A stretch of 64,000 bases of DNA from Sphingobium sp. B2D3C (GTDB lineage: Bacteria > Pseudomonadota > Alphaproteobacteria > Sphingomonadales > Sphingomonadaceae). Under the pieces are notes generated by a model, which made no database searches, was not told the DNA's origin, and saw nothing but the letters and a program-made list of their open reading frames with translations. Below are positions 1 through 7,755 of the stretch, in pieces. Positions within the stretch are counted from its first letter, which is position 1. Every line of letters starts with the position of its first letter. The position numbers and the translations under genes are program-made. The stretch covers positions 1,860,001-1,924,000 of the forward strand of contig NZ_JAOQOK010000001.1 of the NCBI RefSeq assembly GCF_025961835.1, in the 5' to 3' direction.

Positions 1-189
1 CAGAATGGCGCCGACATTGATACCGATGCCCAGCGCGCCCAGGTCAAACGCGGATTCCAGCCCTTTTTGGGTGCCGTTGATCACGCCGGAATCATAGCCG
101 AACATGAAGCCACCAATGGTGGCGATGGCCACGATGGCGAATATGAACCCGATGTTGGTTCGCCCGATGGCGTGCGTTTCAGCGCTCAT
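1..189 (-). CDS. MFS sugar transporter, sugar porter family (partial, XylE-like)
   Basis: Only the first 63 residues are inside the window; the gene continues past the left edge. The start is the ATG whose complement lies at 187-189. The residues show a short polar N-terminus, then a first membrane segment with the GFMFGYDSGVINGT signature at the end of TM1 that is typical of sugar porters (GxxFGYDxGVI). It lies downstream of xylC on the same strand with a gap of 67 bases, so it is probably the last-seen member of the xylose operon and imports D-xylose or a related sugar by proton symport. The assignment to sugar porters is firm; the sugar is inferred from context only. Confidence 0.85.
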   Translation of the reverse strand, partial: MSAETHAIGRTNIGFIFAIVAIATIGGFMFGYDSGVINGTQKGLESAFDLGALGIGINVGAIL

Positions 190-256
190 GCCGAGCCCCT
201 CCTCTCTCTCAAAAATTCTGCCGACTCCAGCCGAGGCCGGGACGGCGTTTCTTCTG

Positions 257-1117
257 TCAAATATCTGCCGGGGTAACCGGCAATCCTGCAACCTTGGGAT
301 CGAATGCGAAAACGTGGCCGGCCAACGGCTGTGCCTCACGCGCGGCAGCATCCAGACCCTTGTGCGCCGTCGTGGCATAAGCCGTACGCAGATCCGGCCC
401 ACCAAAGGCGATCTTGGTGACATTGGCGACCGGGAAGGAGATGGTCTGCATCAGCGAGCCCTGCGGATCGTAGCGCCGCACGCCCCAGCCGCCGAACAAA
501 GCGACCCACAGGCAACCCTCGCTATCCAGCACGGAGCCGTCGGGCCAGCCCGCGCCATTCTCGATGGTGATGAACAGCTCGCCCGCGCCGACCGTGCCGT
601 TCTCATCGACGGGGACTTTCCAGATTTTCCGGCCAAGCGTGTCGGTGTGATAAAGCGTGCGCCCATCTGCGCTGATGGCAGGACCGTTGGTGATCTCGAC
701 AGCAGGCACGGCCGTGGCGGCGCACTGCCCACCGGCGAGGCAATAGAGGTACCCGGTTTGCGCGGCTTCGCTGTCGTCCATGCTACCGAACCACAGCCGC
801 CCTTGAGTGTCGGTGGCGGCGTCGTTCAGCCGATTGTCGGGCAGATGCGGCTCGGGATCGTGGAAAAGCGAAAATGCCCCGCTTTGCGGATCGAACCGAT
901 GCAGGCCGGTGCGCACGCCGGTCATCATGTCGCCGCTGCGCGTAGGCAGCGCCCAGCCGATCTGGTCCGGCGCATCCCATACCGCCAGCGCGCCGGTGGC
1001 CGGCACATGGCCGTAGAGCTTGTGCGCCTTGATATCGACGAACCACAGGGCATCGTCCCACCAGACCGGCCCTTCGCCGAGCTTCATGCCCAGGGGAAGG
1101 ATCGGCTCGGGCTGCAT
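257..1117 (-). CDS. xylC: SMP-30/gluconolactonase family sugar lactonase, XylC-like
   Basis: A 286-residue SMP-30/gluconolactonase/LRE family protein. It should hydrolyse D-xylono-lactone (or another pentonolactone) to the acid in the cytoplasm, a metal-dependent beta-propeller reaction. Visible family marks are LGEGPVWWDDALWFVDIK near the N-terminus with the metal-binding Glu, RLNDAATDTQGRLWFGSM around residues 100-120, ITNGPAISADGRTLYHTDT, and WPDGSVLDSEGCLW with the catalytic-site Asp. The start ATG at 1117 lies one base past the xylB stop, implying translational coupling; the reading frame stays open upstream but that part is a shadow of xylB. Overall pattern is close to Caulobacter XylC. 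The substrate is inferred from the neighbours xylX and xylB. Confidence 0.87.
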   Translation of the reverse strand: MQPEPILPLGMKLGEGPVWWDDALWFVDIKAHKLYGHVPATGALAVWDAPDQIGWALPTRSGDMMTGVRTGLHRFDPQSGAFSLFHDPEPHLPDNRLNDAATDTQGRLWFGSMDDSEAAQTGYLYCLAGGQCAATAVPAVEITNGPAISADGRTLYHTDTLGRKIWKVPVDENGTVGAGELFITIENGAGWPDGSVLDSEGCLWVALFGGWGVRRYDPQGSLMQTISFPVANVTKIAFGGPDLRTAYATTAHKGLDAAAREAQPLAGHVFAFDPKVAGLPVTPADI

Positions 1118-1118
1118 C

Positions 1119-1883
1119 TCAGCGCCAGCCCGCGTCGACAAAATATTCATGCCCGCTGCACAGCGCGCCATCATCCGAGGCGAGGAACAGCGCCAGCGCG
1201 GCGACATCGCGCGGCTGGATGCGGCGCGGGAGGCACTGGGCCTGCAGGATCTCCGCCTCACCTTCCGGCGTGTACCACTGCTTCTGGCGGGGGGTATCGA
1301 CATTGCCCGGCACGATGGCGGTCACGCGGATATTGTCGCCGCCCAGATCACGCGCCAGCGCGCGGGTCATGCCCTCCACGCCGGCCTTCGCGGTCTGGTA
1401 GAGCACCAACTCGGACATGCCGAGATGCCAGCTCACCGAGCCCAGATTGATGACGGCACCGCCGCCCCGCGCCCGCATCGCCGGAACCACAGCTTGCGCG
1501 GCGAAGAATTGATGGCGCAGGTTGGTGGCCATGCGCTCGTCCCAATAATCGGCGGTCACCTCGTCATAGCGGTGGCGGTCGTCATTGGCGGCATTGTTGA
1601 CCAGCACGTCGAACCCGCCCATCTCGCTCTCCAGCGCGCGGACGGTCCGCTCCAGTTCGGCGACGTTGCGCAGGTCGCAATGGCGAAAGCGCGCGCCGGC
1701 GAGATCCCGCGCCAGATCGGCGCCGGCAATGTCGTTGAAATCGAGGAAGGCGACGTGCGCGCCCTGCCCCGCGAAGGCCGCGACGATGGCCGCCCCGATC
1801 CCGGTCGCCCCGCCGGTGACCAGCACGTTCTTGCCCGCCAGGCTGGGATAGACGGCGTATTGTGTTTGCTCAGACTTGTTCAT
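1119..1883 (-). CDS. xylB: D-xylose 1-dehydrogenase, SDR family (XylB-like)
   Basis: A 254-residue classical short-chain dehydrogenase. It shows the Rossmann motif TGGATGIG at residues ~20-27, the NNA motif (VLVNNAANDDRH), an active-site Ser in NLGSVSWHLG, and the YQTAK catalytic Tyr/Lys pair. It closely resembles the Caulobacter NAD-dependent xylose dehydrogenase, including the NDDRH stretch, the YWDER stretch and the QKWYTPEGEA-like region near residue 200, which separates it from generic 3-oxoacyl reductases. It would oxidise D-xylose to D-xylonolactone, the first step of the Weimberg route. The start ATG overlaps the end of xylX by four bases (ATGA), and xylC follows after one base, so this is a tight operon. 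Confidence 0.9.
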   Translation of the reverse strand: MNKSEQTQYAVYPSLAGKNVLVTGGATGIGAAIVAAFAGQGAHVAFLDFNDIAGADLARDLAGARFRHCDLRNVAELERTVRALESEMGGFDVLVNNAANDDRHRYDEVTADYWDERMATNLRHQFFAAQAVVPAMRARGGGAVINLGSVSWHLGMSELVLYQTAKAGVEGMTRALARDLGGDNIRVTAIVPGNVDTPRQKQWYTPEGEAEILQAQCLPRRIQPRDVAALALFLASDDGALCSGHEYFVDAGWR

Positions 1884-3007
1884 GCCGATTCCAGAAGACC
1901 GCGCCGCTGCAGATTTGCGTAGAAGGCGCCAATACCCAGCTGCCAGGGTGGTGCATCGCGCGAGGTGACGACCCGGTTGACCAGGCGCCCGAGCTTATCG
2001 GACGCGATGGTGACAACATCGCCCACCTTGTGGGTGAAGCCACGCCCCGGCTCGTCGCGGTCCTGCACGGGCGCGAACAGCGTGCCGAGGAACAGCGCAA
2101 AGCCATCGGGATATTGATGCTCGCTCAGGGTCTGGCGCACCAGATCGAGCGGATCGCGGCTGATCTCCGCCATGTTGCTGACACCCTCGAGCACGAAACC
2201 GTCTTCGCCGGCGATGGTCAGCCGCACTTCGGCACGGCGCACATCATCGATGCTGAAGCTGTCATCGAACAGCCGCACCAGCGGGCCGATGGAACAGGAA
2301 GCGTTATTGTCCTTGGCCTTGCCGAGCAGCAGCGCCGAGCGGCCCTCGAAATCGCGGAGATTGACGTCATTGCCAAGCGTCGCGCCGACGACGGCGCCGA
2401 GGCTGTCCGCCAGCAGCACGATCTCCGGCTCAGGATTGTTCCACGCAGAATCCGAGCGGATGCCGATCGCGGCGCGGGGCCCCACAGTAGAGAGCACCGG
2501 CGACTTGGTGAACACCTCCGCATCCGGGCCGATGGCGACCTCCAGATATTGCGACCACAGCCCATCCTCGATCAGTGCCTCCTTGAGCGAGGCGGCTTCT
2601 GGCGTGCCGGGCTGGACGGAGCGGATTTGCCCGCCAATGCGCGACTCCAGCCGCTCGCGGATCGACGCCGCCCGGCTCCAGTCGCCCCGCGCCCGCTCCT
2701 CGATCACCCGCTCGATAGCGGAAAGAGCGAAGGTGACGCCGCAAGCCTTGACGCACTGTAGATCGACGGGGCTGAGCAAGCGCGTGGATGCAGGATCAAA
2801 ATGGCCCAGCGACGTGCCGCCAGCGCCTGAAAAATCGCCGCTTTCCACAAGGGCCGAGACGGTCGGCCAGACGTGCGCCATATCGAGCAGTTCACCCTGC
2901 CGGACGAGCACGGGGCTCGGGCCATCGCCAAAATCGGCTCGCCCCAGAAACATACCCTCTTCCCAATCGACGGGCAGCATCGGGCCGGACTCGTCTGGAT
3001 GTATCAC
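1880..3007 (-). CDS. xylX: 2-keto-3-deoxy-D-pentonate dehydratase, FAH family (XylX-like)
   Basis: A 375-residue protein of the fumarylacetoacetate hydrolase fold. The N-terminal half has the VDLQCVKACGVTFALS stretch and IEERARGD; the C-terminal half has the FAH metal-binding pattern WNNPEPEIVLL and GNDVNLRDFEGRSALLLGKAKDNNAS, then PDGFALFLGTLFAPVQDRD. These match Caulobacter XylX, which dehydrates 2-keto-3-deoxy-D-xylonate to alpha-ketoglutarate semialdehyde. It is the first gene of the operon xylX-xylB-xylC-transporter. The start chosen is a GTG at 3007 just after a purine-rich GAGAGGAA; an internal ATG at 2980 is an alternative and would begin closer to where Caulobacter XylX begins. The xylonate dehydratase (xylD) and semialdehyde dehydrogenase (xylA) of the pathway are not in the window. 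Confidence 0.88.
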   Translation of the reverse strand: MIHPDESGPMLPVDWEEGMFLGRADFGDGPSPVLVRQGELLDMAHVWPTVSALVESGDFSGAGGTSLGHFDPASTRLLSPVDLQCVKACGVTFALSAIERVIEERARGDWSRAASIRERLESRIGGQIRSVQPGTPEAASLKEALIEDGLWSQYLEVAIGPDAEVFTKSPVLSTVGPRAAIGIRSDSAWNNPEPEIVLLADSLGAVVGATLGNDVNLRDFEGRSALLLGKAKDNNASCSIGPLVRLFDDSFSIDDVRRAEVRLTIAGEDGFVLEGVSNMAEISRDPLDLVRQTLSEHQYPDGFALFLGTLFAPVQDRDEPGRGFTHKVGDVVTIASDKLGRLVNRVVTSRDAPPWQLGIGAFYANLQRRGLLESA

Positions 3008-3039
3008 TTCCTCTCCCTCGCCCCGAGGGCGCCCCTGTG

Positions 3040-3053
3040 TGTTAGCGCTATCA
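3040..3053. promoter_or_regulatory. LacI-type operator candidate in the xylX / kdgK divergent region
   Basis: TGTTAGCGCTATCA fits the LacI/GalR-family pattern TGTTAnCGnTAACA with one mismatch. It lies in the 113-base gap between xylX (minus, starts 3007) and the kinase (plus, starts 3121), so one bound repressor could control both directions. A similar site is at 7502-7515. No LacI-family gene is in the window; function is inferred. Confidence 0.6.
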
Positions 3054-3120
3054 AGAGCTATTGCGCTTGTTTGTCAAGAGGGGCTACTCCTGCGCCTCTA
3101 ACGCGTTGACAAGAGAGACG

Positions 3121-4131
3121 ATGACACCCGGCCCCATCCTCTGTTTCGGCGAACTGCTGCTCCGCCTCTCCGCCGTACCCGGCGAGAGCCTGTTCCAGAG
3201 CGAGCGGCTGGATGCGCGATTCGTCGGCGCGGAAGCCAATGTCGCGGTGGCGCTGGCGCGACTGGGCATCCCGAGCGCGTTGCTCACCGCTCTCCCGCTG
3301 GGGCCGGTCGGCGACGCGGCGCTGGACGCATTGCGCCGGCCCGGCGTGGACGTGCGCCATGTGCAGCGCCAGCCGGGACGGATGGGGCTGTTCTATCTCA
3401 TGCCGGGGAGCGGCCTGCGCGCACCCGCGATCAGCTATGATCGCGCCGGCAGCAGCCTCGCGATCACCCCCGCCGAGCGTTATGACTGGGCCGCGGCGCT
3501 GGAGGGGGCGGCCATGCTGCATCTTTCCGGCATCATCCCCGCCCTCTCGCCTGACGCTCCCAAATTGTCCCTCGCGGCGATGGAAGCGGCGAAGGCCGCC
3601 GGCATTCCGATCTCCTTCGACGGGAATTTCCGCGCGACGCTCTGGGAAAGCTGGTGCGACAATCCCGCGCCGATCCTCGCCCGCCATGTCGAGATGGCCG
3701 ATCTGTTCTTCGGCAGCGCGCGGGACATCGCGATGCTGCTCGGCCAGCCCTTCGATGCGCAGGACGTGGACGGGCGCCGCGCCGCTGCCCAGGCAGCCTT
3801 CGCGCGCTTCCCCAATCTGCGCCACATCGCCTCCACCCATCGCGTGGTCACACATGCCGGGCTCCATCACCTTTGCGCCCGCCTCGATACACCGGATGAC
3901 AGCTTCGAGACGCAAGCGATTGAAGTCAGCGGAATCGTTGACCGGATCGGCACTGGCGATGCGTTCGCCGCCGGCGTGATCGCGCATCTCGATGCCGGCA
4001 TCGCCACCGCAGCCGAACGCGGCCTTGCGCTCTGTGTGCTCAATCATTTCGTTCATGGCGATTTCAGCTCGATCAGCGCGGAGGAACTCGCCGCATTCCG
4101 CCCCGGCCAAACCGGCGACGTCCGCCGATGA
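3121..4131 (+). CDS. kdgK: PfkB-family sugar kinase, likely 2-keto-3-deoxy-gluconate/galactonate kinase
   Basis: A 336-residue PfkB-family kinase. The N-terminus (CFGELLLRLSAVPGESLFQ) has the KdgK-type beginning with a Gly-Glu pair, followed by GAEANVAVALARLG, which is the sugar-binding GG-like region. The C-terminal PfkB signature is DRIGTGDAFAAGV with the catalytic Asp in GTGDAF. It should phosphorylate 2-keto-3-deoxy sugar acids with ATP, feeding the aldolase 16 bases downstream. The ATG at 3121 follows AAGAGAGAC; an earlier in-frame ATG at 3061 would overlap the promoter region. The exact sugar acid (gluconate, galactonate or other) cannot be told from sequence alone. Confidence 0.85.
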   Translation: MTPGPILCFGELLLRLSAVPGESLFQSERLDARFVGAEANVAVALARLGIPSALLTALPLGPVGDAALDALRRPGVDVRHVQRQPGRMGLFYLMPGSGLRAPAISYDRAGSSLAITPAERYDWAAALEGAAMLHLSGIIPALSPDAPKLSLAAMEAAKAAGIPISFDGNFRATLWESWCDNPAPILARHVEMADLFFGSARDIAMLLGQPFDAQDVDGRRAAAQAAFARFPNLRHIASTHRVVTHAGLHHLCARLDTPDDSFETQAIEVSGIVDRIGTGDAFAAGVIAHLDAGIATAAERGLALCVLNHFVHGDFSSISAEELAAFRPGQTGDVRR

Positions 4132-4147
4132 GAAAGCGAGCATCCCT

Positions 4148-4774
4148 GTGAAACCATGGTTCGATCAGATCGCCGACATGCCGCTGGTGGCGATCCTGCG
4201 CGGCCTCACCCCCGAGGAGGCCCCCGCGATCGGGGTGGCGCTCATCGAGGCAGGTCTGCGCTGCATCGAGGTGCCGCTCAATTCGCCGCGCCCGCTGGAG
4301 AGCATCGCCGCCCTCGCCCGCCTGCCCGGCGGCGCGCTCATCGGGGCCGGTACCGTGCTGAGCGTGGACGCGGTGGATCAGGTCGCGCAGGCGGGCGGGC
4401 GCGTCATCGTCTCGCCCAACATGAATCCGCAGGTAATCCGCCGCACCAAGGCGCTCGGCCTGCTTTCCATGCCCGGCATCGCAACCCCGAGCGAGGCCTT
4501 CGCTGCTATCGATGCCGGGGCCGATGTGCTCAAGCTCTTCCCCGCGGAGATGCACAGCCCGGCGGTGCTCAAGGCGATGAAGGCGGTGCTGCCGGCCGAC
4601 ATTCCCGTGCTGGTGGTGGGCGGCATCGGGCCGGACAATATGGCCGCATGGCGCAGCGCCGGTGCTGCCGGGTTCGGCATTGGATCATCGATCTATCAGC
4701 CAGGCCTGGATATGGCGCAGGTCCGCCAGCGGGCCGATGCCATGGTCACGGCGTGGCGCGCCCTTGAGAACTGA
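4148..4774 (+). CDS. dgoA: 2-dehydro-3-deoxy-6-phosphogalactonate/-gluconate aldolase (DgoA-like)
   Basis: A 208-residue class I KDPG/KDPGal aldolase. Motifs: PLVAILRGLTPEEA with the catalytic Glu/Arg region, IEVPLNSP, LIGAGTVL, the phosphate-binding region, and DVLKLFPAEM with the Schiff-base Lys, then VVGGIGPDN. PLNSP and VIRR match E. coli DgoA better than Eda, so phosphogalactonate is the likelier substrate. It cleaves the kinase product to pyruvate and glyceraldehyde 3-phosphate. The start is a GTG at 4148, since no ATG lies between it and the conserved region; it is 16 bases after the kinase stop, giving a two-gene operon divergent from xylX. Confidence 0.87.
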   Translation: MKPWFDQIADMPLVAILRGLTPEEAPAIGVALIEAGLRCIEVPLNSPRPLESIAALARLPGGALIGAGTVLSVDAVDQVAQAGGRVIVSPNMNPQVIRRTKALGLLSMPGIATPSEAFAAIDAGADVLKLFPAEMHSPAVLKAMKAVLPADIPVLVVGGIGPDNMAAWRSAGAAGFGIGSSIYQPGLDMAQVRQRADAMVTAWRALEN

Positions 4775-4817
4775 GCGCCTGAGGCGGCGTGTTCGGCAAA
4801 ACCCTGCCCCACCCCCG

Positions 4818-4939
4818 CCGTCACCCCGGGCTTGACCCGGGGTCCAGCTTCCTTCCGGACCGACTTCTCGCCAGGATCTTGCCAGACGAAATGCGCCGGA
4901 ACAGGTTAGCTGGACCCCGGGTCAAGCCCGGGGTGACGG
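4818..4939. repeat. Perfect long inverted repeat (REP-like palindromic element)
   Basis: A 32-base arm at 4818-4849 is repeated exactly as its reverse complement at 4908-4939, separated by 58 bases. The core reads TCACCCCGGGCTTGACCC. Sequences of this kind are scattered between genes in sphingomonad genomes. It lies between two convergent genes (aldolase and GH9) and could stop transcription from both sides when folded, but it lacks a T-run. Confidence 0.85.
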
Positions 4940-4967
4940 TTGGAGGGGTGGTTAGTCTCACCCCTGC

Positions 4968-7484
4968 TTACCGCTCCGCGTTCGCCAACTCATGCGCAGC
5001 GTTCGCCAGTTCGATAAATCCCGCGCCGGCCGAGATCACATATTCATTCTGCCCCCAGAAGAACGGCCAGTCCTCATGGTTCTCCGGAAAATCCGGTCTG
5101 ATGATCAGCGCACCGGGCACAACCCCGCCAGCGATGAAGCTGAAGTCCGCGCGATTCGTCCCGTAGGCCACTTCCTTGGATCGCGCGCCAACGGCCGAGA
5201 CGAAAGAAATATCCGAGCCAGGATGGTTGCCGAGTAGATAATCGATGCTGCGAAACACCGCATCGGGCTTGACGATCTCGGGAAAGGCCTTGTGCAGCGC
5301 ATAAGCGGCGAGGCCATAGTCGATCACCCCTTCATTCCCCGCCCAGCCGCCTTCCGAGATCGGCACGCCATAGGGATTGGCGGCGGCGATCTTGTCGCTC
5401 TGCGCGGCCCATTGCCGCACGAGCGGCTCCATCGCCGTGCGGTAGGAAGGCGGCATGAACGGCAGGGCTTCGATTGCCAGCGCGGCCTGAAAGCCGAAGA
5501 ATTTTGAGACGGACGGCCGCAGCGCCTCGATCTGTGCCGCGTAGCGCTTGTCCCGCGTGGTCTTGAGCAACTGCACGGCGGCCGCGAACTGCTCGGCTTC
5601 GAGCGGCCCGCCGGTCGTATTGCCATGCTGGAAGACATGAGGCGGATGGCTCTGCTCCTCGGCCCACACCCGCGTCGCAATGGCCAATGCCTTGGCGGAG
5701 AGCACCGGGTCCAGCGTCTTAAGGGCGCGACTGGCCGCAGCCAGCGCCGCAATCGAACCGTAATTGAGGGCCGAGGACCGGCTGGTGAACGCCCAGCGAT
5801 CATCGGGCGTGCCGCTGCGGTCCCCCTTCACCTCATAAGGCTTGAGTGCCGGATCATAAATCTTGCCGTCGGTCTTGGTCACGGCGTCGCCAAGATGCGT
5901 GTACTGCCCCACATCGGGCTCCACGATCCCGTGGATCGCATGGCCCACCGCATCGAATTGCGCGACGAGCTGGAGCGTGCCGTGGCGGATTTGCTGGAGC
6001 AGGTCGGGCTGACCATCCGGCACATGGATTTCCACGCGCCGTGTGGCACCATCCACGCTGGTCGTGTCGCGATCCAGCCCGAAGCCCTCCCAGCTCCGCA
6101 CCATGGAGCGTATCACGGCATATTGCGTCTGCGTGCGGATGTCATAGTCGCCGGCATCGTACCATCCGCCGATGTTGAGGCCGGGAATATGCTCGCCGGG
6201 CTTGAACCGCGTATCGGTGGTCGGACCCTGCGCATACAGGTCGATATGCTCATGATTGAGCGGCGCCTGCCGGGCATCGTCCTGGTGGGACTCGCCGTGC
6301 CAGATCCGATAGGCCTCGTTGACGGTCACATGGTCCATCGCCACCGGGAAGTAGACGTCCAGTGTCGGATGCCAGGCATCGGCAAACAGATCCTGCGCGA
6401 TGCGGAACGGGGCGGTCCTACTGTCGCCATAGGCCAGCCGATAGAGCCCCGGCGCGCGCACGGCGCTGAAGTCGAAGCGCAGATAGCGATAGCGCAGATA
6501 ATCCCCCGCTTCGGCCGGCGTGCTGCTGAGAACGGGCACTTCCTGCCCCGAAGGCTCGACGCGCAGAAGCTGCGCCTGCGGCCGACGGGTGTCGGCGCGG
6601 TCGATCTCGATCGTCGCGACCTTCGCCTGCCCCGGCGTGTAGCCCAGCTGAGAATGGCCGATGGATGGCGGCCGTAGCCAGCCGGGCGCGCTGGTCGGCG
6701 AGAGGGTCCACTGCACCACCACGCCCGTCTTGCCCGCCGGCAGCAGCGACCGCAGGACGAACCAGCCATTCTGCGCCTGATTGCGCCCATCATACAGCGC
6801 GATAGGCGTCTGCGAGCGGAGGCGGACCCGGCGCGCGGCATCGGACGGCGCGAGGACGATGTCACTGCCCTGAGTCAGAGGGAGCGGTTCGGCACCGGGG
6901 CCATCGCTGCGTCCGCTCGCAGGATTACGCTCCGGCGTCCGCACCATCGCGCTGGCCGGATAACGTGGGAAGGCGCCGGCCTTGCCATCCACCATGAAGG
7001 CATTGTGGTAGTAAGCCGAGGGCAGGAACTCCAAATTCAGCCCCGCCTTGCCCACCAGCGCCGCCGGCAAGGCGCGCGGCAATTCGACGGTCAGGAGAAG
7101 GTCGGCGCCGCGCGGAACGGCGCGGATGATGTAGCGGAAATCATGCTCGGGATATTCCAGAACGGCCTCGATGGTGCCGGTCCGCGCATCAACCTTGCGT
7201 TCGATCATCCGCCCGATGGCATCCCACTGGCCCGGCGTGGCGGAGAGGCGGACATCGCCATTGGTCGCGATCCGCCGATCCTGCTGGATGATCTCCACCC
7301 CGCTGATCTTCGAGTCGGCGAACAGCCCGTCATACCAGTTGCTGAACACCAGCACATTGGCGGCCGGCGCCTCGAAATAGCCCGAGTCACCAAGCCGCAG
7401 GGCCGGTTCCTCGCCATGCGCAGCGGGCATCACCGAAGCCATAAAAACTACGACAAAAGACCCAAGCAAAGCTGCGCGCCTCAT
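4968..7484 (-). CDS. Secreted glycoside hydrolase family 9 protein with CelD-type N-terminal domain
   Basis: An 838-residue protein. Residues 1-24 form a signal peptide. Residues ~25-270 form a beta-rich region I do not recognise, ~280-360 look like the immunoglobulin-like CelD_N domain (GYTPGQAKVATIEID to GLYRLAYGD), and ~370-838 are the GH9 (alpha/alpha)6 catalytic domain. The GH9 nucleophile/base motif DAGDYD is at 443-448 and a candidate catalytic acid is Glu814 in GQNEYVI. GH9 enzymes are mostly inverting endo-glucanases, with some exo-acting members; the context of arabinan and xylose genes suggests a hemicellulosic substrate. An AGGAGG lies six bases before the ATG, and a LacI-type operator lies just upstream of it. 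Confidence 0.85.
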   Translation of the reverse strand: MRRAALLGSFVVVFMASVMPAAHGEEPALRLGDSGYFEAPAANVLVFSNWYDGLFADSKISGVEIIQQDRRIATNGDVRLSATPGQWDAIGRMIERKVDARTGTIEAVLEYPEHDFRYIIRAVPRGADLLLTVELPRALPAALVGKAGLNLEFLPSAYYHNAFMVDGKAGAFPRYPASAMVRTPERNPASGRSDGPGAEPLPLTQGSDIVLAPSDAARRVRLRSQTPIALYDGRNQAQNGWFVLRSLLPAGKTGVVVQWTLSPTSAPGWLRPPSIGHSQLGYTPGQAKVATIEIDRADTRRPQAQLLRVEPSGQEVPVLSSTPAEAGDYLRYRYLRFDFSAVRAPGLYRLAYGDSRTAPFRIAQDLFADAWHPTLDVYFPVAMDHVTVNEAYRIWHGESHQDDARQAPLNHEHIDLYAQGPTTDTRFKPGEHIPGLNIGGWYDAGDYDIRTQTQYAVIRSMVRSWEGFGLDRDTTSVDGATRRVEIHVPDGQPDLLQQIRHGTLQLVAQFDAVGHAIHGIVEPDVGQYTHLGDAVTKTDGKIYDPALKPYEVKGDRSGTPDDRWAFTSRSSALNYGSIAALAAASRALKTLDPVLSAKALAIATRVWAEEQSHPPHVFQHGNTTGGPLEAEQFAAAVQLLKTTRDKRYAAQIEALRPSVSKFFGFQAALAIEALPFMPPSYRTAMEPLVRQWAAQSDKIAAANPYGVPISEGGWAGNEGVIDYGLAAYALHKAFPEIVKPDAVFRSIDYLLGNHPGSDISFVSAVGARSKEVAYGTNRADFSFIAGGVVPGALIIRPDFPENHEDWPFFWGQNEYVISAGAGFIELANAAHELANAER

Positions 7485-7501
7485 CCCATCCCTCCTGATT
7501 T

Positions 7502-7515
7502 TGTTAACGCTAACA
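7502..7515. promoter_or_regulatory. LacI-type operator candidate upstream of the GH9 gene
   Basis: TGTTAACGCTAACA matches the TGTTAnCGnTAACA pattern at every fixed position. It lies 18 bases upstream of the GH9 start codon, just before its ribosome binding site, in the region divergent to the esterase operon. A weaker related palindrome, TAACGTTA, lies at 7555-7562 and could be a second half of a looped operator pair. Confidence 0.65.
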
Positions 7516-7755
7516 TAATAGCGTGATTTTTAGGTTGGCAACAAAATTGTGCAATAACGTTAACTTACAGACTTCCCGGCGGCGCTCAGAGATTGAAACT
7601 GCGGGCTATTTTTGTCTGACAAGTTGACGTTTGAAGAAATCAACGATTATCCTGCTGCCATCGCATCGGGGGACTCGCAGGTTCGCCGCAATGTCGTATC
7701 GAGGAGCAGGCAGGCAGTCGGCCTATCGACCGCCGCTGAACCGGGGAGGAAAGTC

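Noticed and set aside
1119..1883. Generic 3-oxoacyl-ACP reductase call for xylB
   Set aside because: The NDDRH, YWDER and WYTPEGEA stretches and the xylX/xylC context match xylose dehydrogenase.
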